A program made the position numbers and the translations under genes. Shown here piece by piece: positions 1 to 5,064 of a DNA stretch of 5,064 nt. The stretch's first letter is position 1, and each line of letters begins with the position of its first letter. Source of the stretch: Armatimonadota bacterium (GTDB lineage: Bacteria; Armatimonadota; Armatimonadia; Armatimonadales; Armatimonadaceae); the NCBI GenBank assembly GCA_014379275.1, contig JACMMA010000883.1, positions 1-5,064 of the forward strand, in the 5' to 3' direction. The notes beneath the pieces are model-generated. The model saw nothing but the letters and a program-made list of their open reading frames with translations, searched no databases and was not told where the DNA came from.

Positions 1-21
1 CATCGCGATAAGAAATGGCAT
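1..21 (-). CDS. 5' end of an unidentified gene, cut by the window edge
   Basis: Only the first seven codons are visible, reading MPFLIAM, and they continue beyond position 1. The ATG at 21-19 follows the TAA stop of the SPFH gene with no gap. A strong Shine-Dalgarno GGAGG, at 33-29 on the minus strand, lies 7 nt upstream inside the end of the SPFH gene. The perfect SD and the abutting stop/start make a genuine cotranslated gene likely. The product cannot be named from seven residues. The hydrophobic start would suit a membrane protein. SPFH genes are often followed by an NfeD-type gene or a second SPFH gene, but nothing here shows which. Confidence 0.6.
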
Positions 22-1026
22 TTATTTTCCTCCCCGGACTTCGAGAATGGCTTGTTGCGCCCGTCCGTACAGGTTGAGCCGTGTGTTACGCAGATACGCG
101 GGCAGGGCGTCCGCGCCGCTCTTTTTCAGTTCCCCGAGTTGGACGGCGAGCGCGTTCAGCGTTTCGATCTCCGCCTGCGCGTTCAGCGTTTCGATCTCGA
201 CCGCGCGTTTGGACTGCACGATCTTCTGGTCCGCCGACGCCTGCGCGAGGCTGATGTCGGACGACACGTGGTTGTGCGCGGTGTTGATCGCGGCGAGTGC
301 GGATTCGACCTCGGCGGGCGGGTCGATCCCGGTGATCAGCGAGGCGTCCAGAGTGATCCCGTACCGGGCGACGGACGACAGGCACTCTTTTTCCATGTGC
401 TCGTTCAGGTCGCGCAGGTTTTTGCGCAGGTCGTTGATGGAAACGCCGGTCACGATGCTGGCGTCGGTCGGCTGGGACCCGAGTACGGTAGTCTCGGCGG
501 ACGCGTCCGGTGCCTCGAAGTTGGCGATACGTTCGCGCAACACCGAGATGAAGTAGCCCATCACGTGCAGAAATGGCTGCTTGACCCCGAACAGGTACGC
601 GTACAGATTCCGCTCGGAAACGCGGTAACGGATTTGCCCGTTCAAGCCGGTATTGAGTTGATCCTTCGTGACCGCTTCGAGCATCTGCCCGTTGCTGTTC
701 GCCGTCGGCGTTTCGGAGTCGAACGCCATGTTGATCGTCTGCGTCGCGATGGAGACTTTATAGATGCGCTCCCAGGGCCATTTGAAATACGGTCCGCCCG
801 CCGGGATCACACGCACCTGTGGGTATTTATAGCGCTCCTGTTGCTCGGGGCGCAAAAACTCCGCGATGGGGTCGTCGAGCGTGGTGACGTTCGGGATCCG
901 CTCCGCGCGCCCGAAGATGGTTTTTACCGCCCGCTCGTTCTGGTTGACCGTATAAAGTCCGGCGACCAGATAGCGGACCAGAAACCAGAGGGCAAAGCCG
1001 AAGACCATGCCAAGGATAACGTTCAT
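22..1026 (-). CDS. SPFH/Band 7 (HflK/HflC/stomatin-like) membrane protein
   Basis: SPFH proteins form oligomeric rings or scaffolds on the membrane and organise lipid microdomains or modulate membrane proteases. Counting from the ATG at 1026, this protein has 334 residues. One N-terminal membrane segment spans about 2-24, followed by the Band 7 entry NQNERAVKTIFGRAERI at about 28-44. The stretch IPAGGPYFKWPWERIYKV (74-91) matches the usual 'PG.hf+.Pw-.i..v' element. After the core, an Ala/Glu/Gln-rich coiled-coil stretch covers about 240-300 and carries a duplicated 9-residue unit. A GTG at 1035 would add three residues. The SD AAAGGA (1044-1039) is only 3 nt from that GTG but 12 nt from the ATG, so I prefer the ATG. 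A roughly 25-residue stretch between the FGRAERI motif and the PGG element is longer than in minimal members. Family assignment is firm; the specific role is unknown. It is the upstream gene of a minus-strand operon continuing off the left edge. Confidence 0.93.
   Translation of the reverse strand: MNVILGMVFGFALWFLVRYLVAGLYTVNQNERAVKTIFGRAERIPNVTTLDDPIAEFLRPEQQERYKYPQVRVIPAGGPYFKWPWERIYKVSIATQTINMAFDSETPTANSNGQMLEAVTKDQLNTGLNGQIRYRVSERNLYAYLFGVKQPFLHVMGYFISVLRERIANFEAPDASAETTVLGSQPTDASIVTGVSINDLRKNLRDLNEHMEKECLSSVARYGITLDASLITGIDPPAEVESALAAINTAHNHVSSDISLAQASADQKIVQSKRAVEIETLNAQAEIETLNALAVQLGELKKSGADALPAYLRNTRLNLYGRAQQAILEVRGGK
150..203 (-). repeat. Two tandem 27-bp units inside the SPFH gene
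   Basis: A 22-bp stretch at 150-171 recurs exactly at 177-198, giving a 27-bp period. The remaining 5 bp of each unit differ. On the coding strand it encodes EIETLNAQA followed by EIETLNALA in the predicted coiled coil. Near-identity at the DNA level indicates a recent in-frame duplication by slippage or unequal crossing-over, preserving frame and helical phase approximately. Confidence 0.9.
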
Positions 1027-1119
1027 AATAAACACCCGTCCTTTGTGGTGTCGTGGGGAGGCGTACGCTCCTGCGCTCCGAGTAAAATATTCTCACACAA
1101 AATTGCCCGTCTTTCCAGA

Positions 1120-1179
1120 GCGAAGTGTACGATTACATAGGGGACGGTCGCGGGGGTATTTCACCGATGACCACTTCGC
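1120..1179. repeat. Second inverted repeat, interleaved with the first
   Basis: GCGAAGTG at 1120-1127 and its exact reverse complement CACTTCGC at 1172-1179 form an 8-bp inverted repeat with a 44-bp spacer. Its arms alternate with those of the 10-bp repeat in the order A, B, A', B'. The two pairs therefore cannot form simple nested stems and would make either a pseudoknot or two mutually exclusive folds. On its own this repeat is only modestly significant. Confidence 0.45.
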
Positions 1180-1205
1180 CGATTCCCCTAGGAAACGTCC
1201 CCTAT
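1137..1205. repeat. 69-bp element bounded by a perfect 10-bp inverted repeat
   Basis: ATAGGGGACG at 1137-1146 is matched exactly by its reverse complement CGTCCCCTAT at 1196-1205, with 49 bp between. Inside, a run of G at 1152-1156 can pair with CCCC at 1185-1188, giving a nested stem. No target-site duplication is seen next to the ends (GATTAC on the left, AGAACG on the right), and no transposase is present. It could be a REP/MITE-like non-autonomous element, a structured RNA leader or a dyad operator. A 10-bp match is unlikely by chance in so short a region, but the function is unknown. Confidence 0.6.
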
Positions 1206-1304
1206 AGAACGGACACGGGAGTAAATAAATAGTTGCCGCCCTTTTTCCCCGCGCTTCGGCGCCTGGCGGACAACAAACGGAGCTGATTCCGGTACTAACT
1301 CTAC

Positions 1305-1817
1305 GTGACTATCCCGACGGACCCAAATAATGCCCACTTTGATCTTCTCTATGACGCCCATGCCGATTGGCTCTTTCGGCTCTGCTTGCGTTTGTGTGGC
1401 TACTGCCATGCCGAGGCGGAGGATCTGGCGCAAGAGGTATTGGTGGCTGTCTTCCAATCCCTGCCACGGTTCGCGGGTCGTGCGCGATTGACTACGTGGA
1501 TGTATGCCGTTGCGATTCGCACCCGGCGTAAGCATCTGTCCCGCCGTCCCCCTGCGTCAGTTTCGTTGAGCACGGCGAATGGGAGTGCCGCGCCGACGAC
1601 CGAGTTGGAGGATCGCTTGACCCGCATCGGCGTGGAAGCCGCCCTGATTGCGCTCCCCGATACGCTCCGGGAATCGTTCGTGCTAGTCAAGGCGGAGGGA
1701 CTTACCCACAAAGAAGCGGCTCATCTCCTGGGCATACCAATGGGAACAGTCCAAGCCCGCGTACACGAAGCGGCACGCCGTTTACGCATCGCTCTTTCCG
1801 AGGAGGAAAACCAATGA
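1305..1817 (+). CDS. ECF (extracytoplasmic function) RNA polymerase sigma factor
   Basis: Directs RNA polymerase to a specific set of promoters when released by its anti-sigma factor. The 170 residues have the two ECF domains and nothing else. Region 2 spans about 11-81, with the DLAQEV element at 40-45 and the -10 recognition helix in RARLTTWMYAVAIRTRRKH (59-77). A linker rich in Ser/Ala/Thr covers about 82-104. Region 4 spans about 108-162, with helix-turn-helix LTHKEAAHLLGIPMGTVQAR at 133-152. The start is GTG at 1305; an in-frame TAA at 1296-1298 rules out a longer form, and region 2 begins at the expected distance. No strong SD precedes it: the nearest GGAG, at 1279-1282, is 22 nt away, so initiation may be weak or leaderless. 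It overlaps the anti-sigma gene by ATGA, indicating translational coupling. Autoregulation is typical of the family but no promoter is recognisable. The ECF subgroup cannot be assigned by eye. Confidence 0.95.
   Translation: MTIPTDPNNAHFDLLYDAHADWLFRLCLRLCGYCHAEAEDLAQEVLVAVFQSLPRFAGRARLTTWMYAVAIRTRRKHLSRRPPASVSLSTANGSAAPTTELEDRLTRIGVEAALIALPDTLRESFVLVKAEGLTHKEAAHLLGIPMGTVQARVHEAARRLRIALSEEENQ
1801..1806 (+). promoter_or_regulatory. Strong Shine-Dalgarno site for the anti-sigma gene
   Basis: AGGAGG lies 7 nt before the ATG at 1814, inside the last codons of the sigma gene. It fixes the anti-sigma start. It is much stronger than anything before the sigma gene, which would favour at least as much anti-sigma as sigma protein being made. 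Confidence 0.85.
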
Positions 1818-2728
1818 ACTGTCCTGGCTCCGATAAGATCTCCGACCTGTTGGATGGTGCCGTATCGCCACTCGAAGCATGGCACCTGCGCCGCCACATA
1901 AGCCGTTGCGCCGATTGCGCCTACGAATTACGGAAGGAGGAACAACTACGCGACCGCGTCCGTTGTATCGGTGTACCGATCAAGGCACCGGCTTTGTTGC
2001 GGAATCGGGTCGCCGCCGTAGTCCTGACCCACGCGCACACTCCCGTAAGGCAACGAAACCGCTCTCCCGCGCGATGGGTTGTATCTTCGATCGTGGCTGG
2101 TTGCCTTACTCTGGGGTTGGTCTATTTCATGTCCGGTTCTCGGTCATTACGTCCGCGACCTGCCTATGCGCAAGTCGTCCGTGCGATGGATCAAATACAG
2201 ACTGCCCGTTGGCAGGAGGAGTTTTCCACGTACAATACAGGTACCGGCAAAAGTACGGATTTCACACTGCGCCAGTTCGCACGCCTGAACCCGCCGACGT
2301 TACTGACGGAGTTCCCTGGTGGCAGGGATCGATTACAGACGATGGAGACGGAGTGGGAAAGCGGACTGAGAACAGACAAGTCAGAGGATATTGCGGCACG
2401 AAAGAGGCGGTTACGGGAACATATCCTGCGGCGTCTCATCGCCCCGGAGTCGTTAGGCAAAGGACCGAACGCCTGGCAGAGTGAAAAGGTGACGGTAAAC
2501 GGGAAAACACTCTTTCGTTTCACCGCGCGAATGGGTAGAGCGAGCCAGCCACACGGGGGAACGAAGTTGACCGCTCCCGGCTATCGTAGCACGCTCTGGG
2601 TGGACTCGGCGACACTTCGCGTCGTGCGATCCGAGCAAGAATACTACGATGGGCAGAGTCATACTCGGACGACCGGGAGTAACTTCGAATACGATTTGCC
2701 CCTGCCCGCCAATCGGTTTCCGAAGTGA
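1814..2728 (+). CDS. Membrane-bound zinc-finger (ZAS) anti-sigma factor with large extracytoplasmic domain
   Basis: Predicted to sequester the ECF sigma factor encoded just upstream. The 304 residues begin with a short zf-HC2 anti-sigma domain whose zinc-binding signature H28-x3-C32-x2-C35 (HISRCADC) is intact. One transmembrane segment follows at about 88-106 (WVVSSIVAGCLTLGLVYFM), with basic residues before it, consistent with the N-terminus inside. Residues 117-304 would lie outside. This part has alternating beta-type segments, including TDFTLRQFARLNPP and STLWVDSATLRVVRSEQEYYDG near the end. These resemble the LolA/RseB-like sensory domains attached to some anti-sigma factors, but I cannot confirm the family. 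The ATG is fixed by AGGAGG 7 nt upstream and overlaps the sigma stop. The TGA at 2726-2728 is in the same frame as the following hydrolase. The ligand or stress sensed is not visible, and no site-1 protease motif is recognisable. Confidence 0.92.
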   Translation: MNCPGSDKISDLLDGAVSPLEAWHLRRHISRCADCAYELRKEEQLRDRVRCIGVPIKAPALLRNRVAAVVLTHAHTPVRQRNRSPARWVVSSIVAGCLTLGLVYFMSGSRSLRPRPAYAQVVRAMDQIQTARWQEEFSTYNTGTGKSTDFTLRQFARLNPPTLLTEFPGGRDRLQTMETEWESGLRTDKSEDIAARKRRLREHILRRLIAPESLGKGPNAWQSEKVTVNGKTLFRFTARMGRASQPHGGTKLTAPGYRSTLWVDSATLRVVRSEQEYYDGQSHTRTTGSNFEYDLPLPANRFPK

Positions 2729-2734
2729 GGTACT

Positions 2735-3637
2735 ATGCACAAATGCAAGACGAGCGGGAGTGACAGCACTCCCGTTAGGAAGGCGACGATCATAGACACT
2801 CTACAACGCAAAACACTTACCGCTGCCATTGACGCCCTGATCCGGCAGAGCAGTGCGGAGATGGTCGCTGTCGCTTTTCATGATCTGGCGACGGGCGACG
2901 AAGTGATGATCCGCGCCGAGGAGCGCGTCCATCCGGCGAGCACGATCAAATTGGCGGTACTCGCCGAAGCGTTCCACCAGGCGCAACAGGGCGGGGTGCG
3001 GCTCGATGAACGCATTCCGCTCAACTACACCTTCACCAGCAACGGACCCGGTGCGCCGCCGTTCACGCTCACGACCGACCTCGACAGTGAAAAGACGCTG
3101 TACGACCGCCCCGGCGACAGCGAGACGATCCGGGAGTTGTGCCGCCTGATGATCGTGCGCAGTAGCAATCTCGCGACGAACCTGCTCTACGACCGATTAG
3201 GCGTAGACGCCGTGAACGCCTACATGCGCGAAGTCGGCGCGGGCGACCTGCTTCTGCGGAACCACTTACAGGACATTAAGGCGTTCCAGACGGGCGAGAC
3301 GAACCTCGCGAACGCCCGCGCACTCGCCGATCTGCTGACCCGACTGGCGGAGAAGAGGCTGGTTTCCGAAGCGGCGTCGGAGGAGATGATCGACATACTG
3401 CGCGGACAGGAGTTCAAGGAGGGCATTCCCGCCGGTCTTCCGCCCCATACCCCGGTCGCACACAAGACCGGAAGCTTCACACGTATCTACCACGACGCGG
3501 GCATCGTCTACCCGCCGGGCGACCGACCGCCATACGTATTGGTCGTGCTGACGAAAGGCATCGCCGATATTACGGAGGTACAGAAACTGGTCGCCGAAAT
3601 CTCCGAACGTATCTATACCGCGGCGATCGCTTTGTGA
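2735..3637 (+). CDS. Serine hydrolase of the class A beta-lactamase fold (Beta-lactamase2-like)
   Basis: Active-site serine enzyme of the penicillin-recognising fold. The 300 residues contain S69-T-I-K72 (the SxxK nucleophile motif, in HPASTIKL), S143-S-N145 followed by N149 (the SxN motif, class A S130/N132/N136), and K244-T-G246 (the KTG triad, in AHKTGSF). The omega-loop region reads RNHLQDIKAFQTGETN (175-190) and has no glutamate at the expected place of class A E166. It matches the 'R...D..A...G..N' pattern of the related serine-hydrolase group, with D180 in that region. True beta-lactamase activity is therefore uncertain; esterase, peptidase or penicillin-binding roles are possible. No signal peptide or lipobox is visible: residues 1-26 are polar. 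The ATG lies 4 nt after GAGG, which overlaps the anti-sigma stop. The gene is the last of the sigma operon and has the same frame as the anti-sigma gene. A strong hairpin covers codons 7-14. Confidence 0.92.
   Translation: MHKCKTSGSDSTPVRKATIIDTLQRKTLTAAIDALIRQSSAEMVAVAFHDLATGDEVMIRAEERVHPASTIKLAVLAEAFHQAQQGGVRLDERIPLNYTFTSNGPGAPPFTLTTDLDSEKTLYDRPGDSETIRELCRLMIVRSSNLATNLLYDRLGVDAVNAYMREVGAGDLLLRNHLQDIKAFQTGETNLANARALADLLTRLAEKRLVSEAASEEMIDILRGQEFKEGIPAGLPPHTPVAHKTGSFTRIYHDAGIVYPPGDRPPYVLVVLTKGIADITEVQKLVAEISERIYTAAIAL
2755..2774 (+). promoter_or_regulatory. Perfect 8-bp GC-rich hairpin just after the hydrolase start codon
   Basis: CGGGAGTG (2755-2762) pairs completely with CACTCCCG (2767-2774) around the tetranucleotide ACAG. 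One wobble and one A-T pair can extend the stem outward. It starts 26 nt after the anti-sigma TGA and lies within codons 7-14 of the hydrolase. It is followed by TTAGG, not a T-tract, so it is not a classical intrinsic terminator. It could slow or modulate early translation of the hydrolase, protect mRNA, or be a dyad protein-binding site. The structure is clear from the sequence; the role is unknown. Confidence 0.6.
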
Positions 3638-3647
3638 ACGTTTTCCC

Positions 3648-3674
3648 TCGCGGTAAGCCCTCCGTCCGCGATTT
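3648..3674 (+). terminator. Weak hairpin in the convergent spacer, possible terminator
   Basis: TCGCGG (3648-3653) and CCGCGA (3666-3671) form a 6-bp stem with a 12-nt loop, followed by only TTT. It lies 10 nt after the hydrolase stop and is the best terminator candidate for the plus-strand operon. The short T-run and large loop make it weak. No T-tract follows on the minus strand, so it does not look like a terminator for the transporter gene. Confidence 0.3.
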
Positions 3675-3716
3675 AGCTACCCAAACGGTGCCTCGAACCG
3701 GGAATACTGCTTTGTG

Positions 3717-5039
3717 CTACGATGCTACGGTCCCGACGGGCGTCTGGGATGTGTGAGGCTCGCGGAATGTTTTCGCGTAGGCAATCGCGCAGAGCAGGGT
3801 CAGGACGGCAGGCAGCAGGAAGACGGGCGGCCAGTTCGTTTTGCCGTCCACTGTGAATGCCTGCTGAATTGAGCCGCAAAAAAGAGTCCCCAGAAAGTTG
3901 CCGAACCCGAGTGTCACCAGGGTCAAAAGGCTCTGTGCACTGGCGCGAATGTCGCGCGGCGCGACCCGGTCCACGTATAACTGCTGCACCACGAGCACGA
4001 ATGCGTAACCGAAACCGTGCAGACCGAGCGACAACACGACAAGCCACACCGGCTTTTGCAGGGCGAAGATCAGGTAGCGTAACGGCCAGGCGAGCGAACC
4101 GATCAGCAGGCACCATTTCATTCCTTTTTTCGGCAGCCATAGCGGCAACAGAATAGACAAAGCGACGATCTCTGTGACCTGACTGATGCTTTTCACGACC
4201 GGCACGAACTGGTTCGGGATACTCAGATCTTGCAGAAACGGGGCGGAGAGGAGGTAAAAGAACTGGAATTCGGTCGCCGCGATGAACGATATGATCAGAA
4301 ACGTGGTGAAGCCGGGGATCGTTTTGAACATCCCGAACGCCTTGCGGAACGCCAGCGGGTCCGCCCGCTCGCCCGCCTTAACCGCCACGGCAACTTTCGG
4401 CGGCGCCGCGGGCAGAAACAGGACGAAGACCGCCATGCACAAACCCAGGATGGCGGTGAGCGCGAGTTCCGAAATAACGCCCGTCTTGCCGGTCGAATCG
4501 AAACCGGCGACCGGGATGAGGCCCAGCCGCAAAAACGCGGCGGCGATCCAGCCGATACTTCCCAATGTCCGTATGACGGCGAAAATACGCTCCCGCACGG
4601 CCTCGCTGGTGGCGGCCCGCTCGATCTGCGCGAACGCGATACTGTTGGTGATGCCGAGACTCGGCGCGAACAATAGCGACCAGACAAACATCCCCCCGGT
4701 GAGGCTTTCGACGGTGGTTTGCTGAGCGGTCCACCAGGCGACCCCCGCCGCCAGGAATTGTGTCAGCGCGAGAAACCACGGCCCGGGCATGAAGCGGTCT
4801 ACCAGCTGACCGCCGAGTACGGGGCTTAGAATACATGCCAGCCAGAAGGCGGAATAGACGGCGCCGATCTGCACTGGGGCGACGCCGCGTTCGGCGAGCG
4901 TGCCGGACAAAACGGGCATCCAGGCGCCCCAGATGGCATACTCGAAGAACATCATGCCGCCTAGCAACAGGTAAACAAGCAGCGGGGAGTGTGTGGCGGT
5001 AGGGAGGGGGTCAGAGGCGTTATAATCTCGAATGGGCAC
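3717..5039 (-). CDS. MFS nucleoside:H+ symporter family transporter (NupG/XapB-like)
   Basis: Predicted inner-membrane proton-coupled uptake of nucleosides or a related small molecule. The 440 residues contain about 12 hydrophobic helices, starting near residue 20 (LLVYLLLGGMMFFEYAIWGAW). Features recalling Escherichia coli NupG are IGAVYSAFWLACILSPVLGG (58-77), FAPSLGITNSIAF (124-136), IRTLGSIGW (156-164), KSISQVTEI (283-291) and DIRASAQSLL (363-372). A cytoplasmic central loop is expected at about 212-240. The length suits the family. The start is GTG at 5039, with AAGGA ending 10 nt upstream; the next methionines (29-30) would cut into the first helix. It is convergent with the sigma operon and has no visible functional link to it. 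Substrate cannot be told from sequence, and members in environmental bacteria may carry other sugars or nucleosides. Confidence 0.92.
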   Translation of the reverse strand: MPIRDYNASDPLPTATHSPLLVYLLLGGMMFFEYAIWGAWMPVLSGTLAERGVAPVQIGAVYSAFWLACILSPVLGGQLVDRFMPGPWFLALTQFLAAGVAWWTAQQTTVESLTGGMFVWSLLFAPSLGITNSIAFAQIERAATSEAVRERIFAVIRTLGSIGWIAAAFLRLGLIPVAGFDSTGKTGVISELALTAILGLCMAVFVLFLPAAPPKVAVAVKAGERADPLAFRKAFGMFKTIPGFTTFLIISFIAATEFQFFYLLSAPFLQDLSIPNQFVPVVKSISQVTEIVALSILLPLWLPKKGMKWCLLIGSLAWPLRYLIFALQKPVWLVVLSLGLHGFGYAFVLVVQQLYVDRVAPRDIRASAQSLLTLVTLGFGNFLGTLFCGSIQQAFTVDGKTNWPPVFLLPAVLTLLCAIAYAKTFREPHTSQTPVGTVAS

Positions 5040-5064
5040 TGCGCGGGATTCCTTTTCCGTCGCC

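Larger units (their letters stand above)
1027..1304. other. Divergent intergenic region between the SPFH and sigma-factor genes
   Basis: These 278 bp must hold the promoters for both directions, as no gene is visible here. The stretch at about 1083-1103 is AT-rich and could hold the minus-strand promoter of the SPFH gene: a TG preceding GAATAT resembles a weak extended -10, but no convincing -35 is seen. For the sigma gene I find no good sigma-70 pair. A GGAAAC at 1191-1196 resembles an ECF -35, but it has no recognisable -10 partner. GCGC-TTCG-GCGC at 1251-1262 is a short hairpin with a UUCG tetraloop closed by C-G, in the expected leader of the sigma transcript. The middle of the region is occupied by interleaved inverted repeats, listed separately. 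Confidence 0.6.

Noticed and set aside
52..1140. Plus-strand open frame of 362 codons opposite the SPFH gene
   Set aside because: The translation is rich in Arg, Asp and Val with no domain, and it is complementary to the clear SPFH coding frame; a GC-driven shadow.
1188..1535. Minus-strand open frame of 115 codons across the sigma gene start
   Set aside because: It is antisense to the well-supported sigma factor, has no recognisable domain and a basic, low-complexity-like composition typical of a shadow frame.
2726..2774. TGA followed by a stem-loop, considered as a selenocysteine (SECIS-like) recoding signal
   Set aside because: The TGA lies at the end of the anti-sigma domain, not at a redox or catalytic site. 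The hydrolase has its own start and SD, and the loop ACAG lacks the early G expected in bacterial SECIS loops. Kept only as a general readthrough question.
2777..2788. SD-like AGGAAGG suggesting a later start for the hydrolase
   Set aside because: The codons at the right distance are ATC and ATA, which are not usual start codons, and no ATG, GTG or TTG follows in frame nearby. The ATG at 2735 is retained.
3623..3630. GCGATCGC, the cyanobacterial HIP1 octamer
   Set aside because: A single copy at the end of the hydrolase gene; HIP1 genomes carry it very often, so this is chance.
3690..3699. tRNA T-arm-like GGTTCGAGGC on the minus strand in the convergent spacer
   Set aside because: The 5-bp T-stem does not form, and no acceptor, D or anticodon arms are present in the 79-bp spacer.
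5021..5026. Perfect TATAAT on the plus strand near the right edge
   Set aside because: It lies inside the start of the minus-strand transporter gene, has no -35 match 16-18 bp upstream, and would face away from that gene; most likely chance.
5020..5064. Open minus-strand frame entering from the right edge and ending at a TAA inside the transporter gene, possibly the end of an upstream gene
   Set aside because: Only 14 codons are visible, with no recognisable sequence, so it cannot be distinguished from a chance open frame.

Overview
This 5 kb window looks like chromosomal DNA of a moderately GC-rich bacterium, about 55-60% GC by eye. The gene types suggest a Gram-negative-type or diderm environmental lineage: an ECF sigma factor with a membrane-bound zinc-finger anti-sigma factor, a class A beta-lactamase-fold hydrolase, an SPFH membrane protein and a NupG-type nucleoside symporter. 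Armatimonadota or Planctomycetota would fit, but this is a low-confidence guess with no marker gene behind it. There are no rRNA or tRNA genes, no CRISPR array, no transposase and no phage genes.

Layout. (1) Positions 1-1026, minus strand: a Band 7/SPFH membrane protein, whose stop codon abuts the start of a further gene that leaves the window at position 1. (2) Positions 1027-1304: a divergent intergenic region of 278 bp with two interleaved inverted repeats, one of them a perfect 10-bp pair 49 bp apart. (3) Positions 1305-3637, plus strand: a compact three-gene operon of ECF sigma factor, anti-sigma factor (4-bp ATGA overlap) and serine hydrolase of the class A beta-lactamase fold (6-bp gap). 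(4) Positions 3638-3716: a short convergent spacer with a weak hairpin. (5) Positions 3717-5039, minus strand: a 12-helix MFS transporter of the nucleoside:H+ symporter family.

How the genes may work together. The plus-strand operon reads as a cell-surface signalling module. The anti-sigma factor should hold the sigma factor through its cytoplasmic zinc-binding segment and sense through a large C-terminal domain outside the membrane. The hydrolase would be the co-expressed output or a sensor partner. Three things at the anti-sigma/hydrolase junction deserve attention. The hydrolase has no visible export signal. It lies in the same reading frame as the anti-sigma gene, separated only by a TGA and two codons. 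A perfect 8-bp GC-rich hairpin sits just after its start codon. Together these raise the possibility of regulated translation, or of a rare or ancestral fusion that would put the hydrolase outside the membrane. This is inference, and an ordinary three-gene operon remains the default reading.
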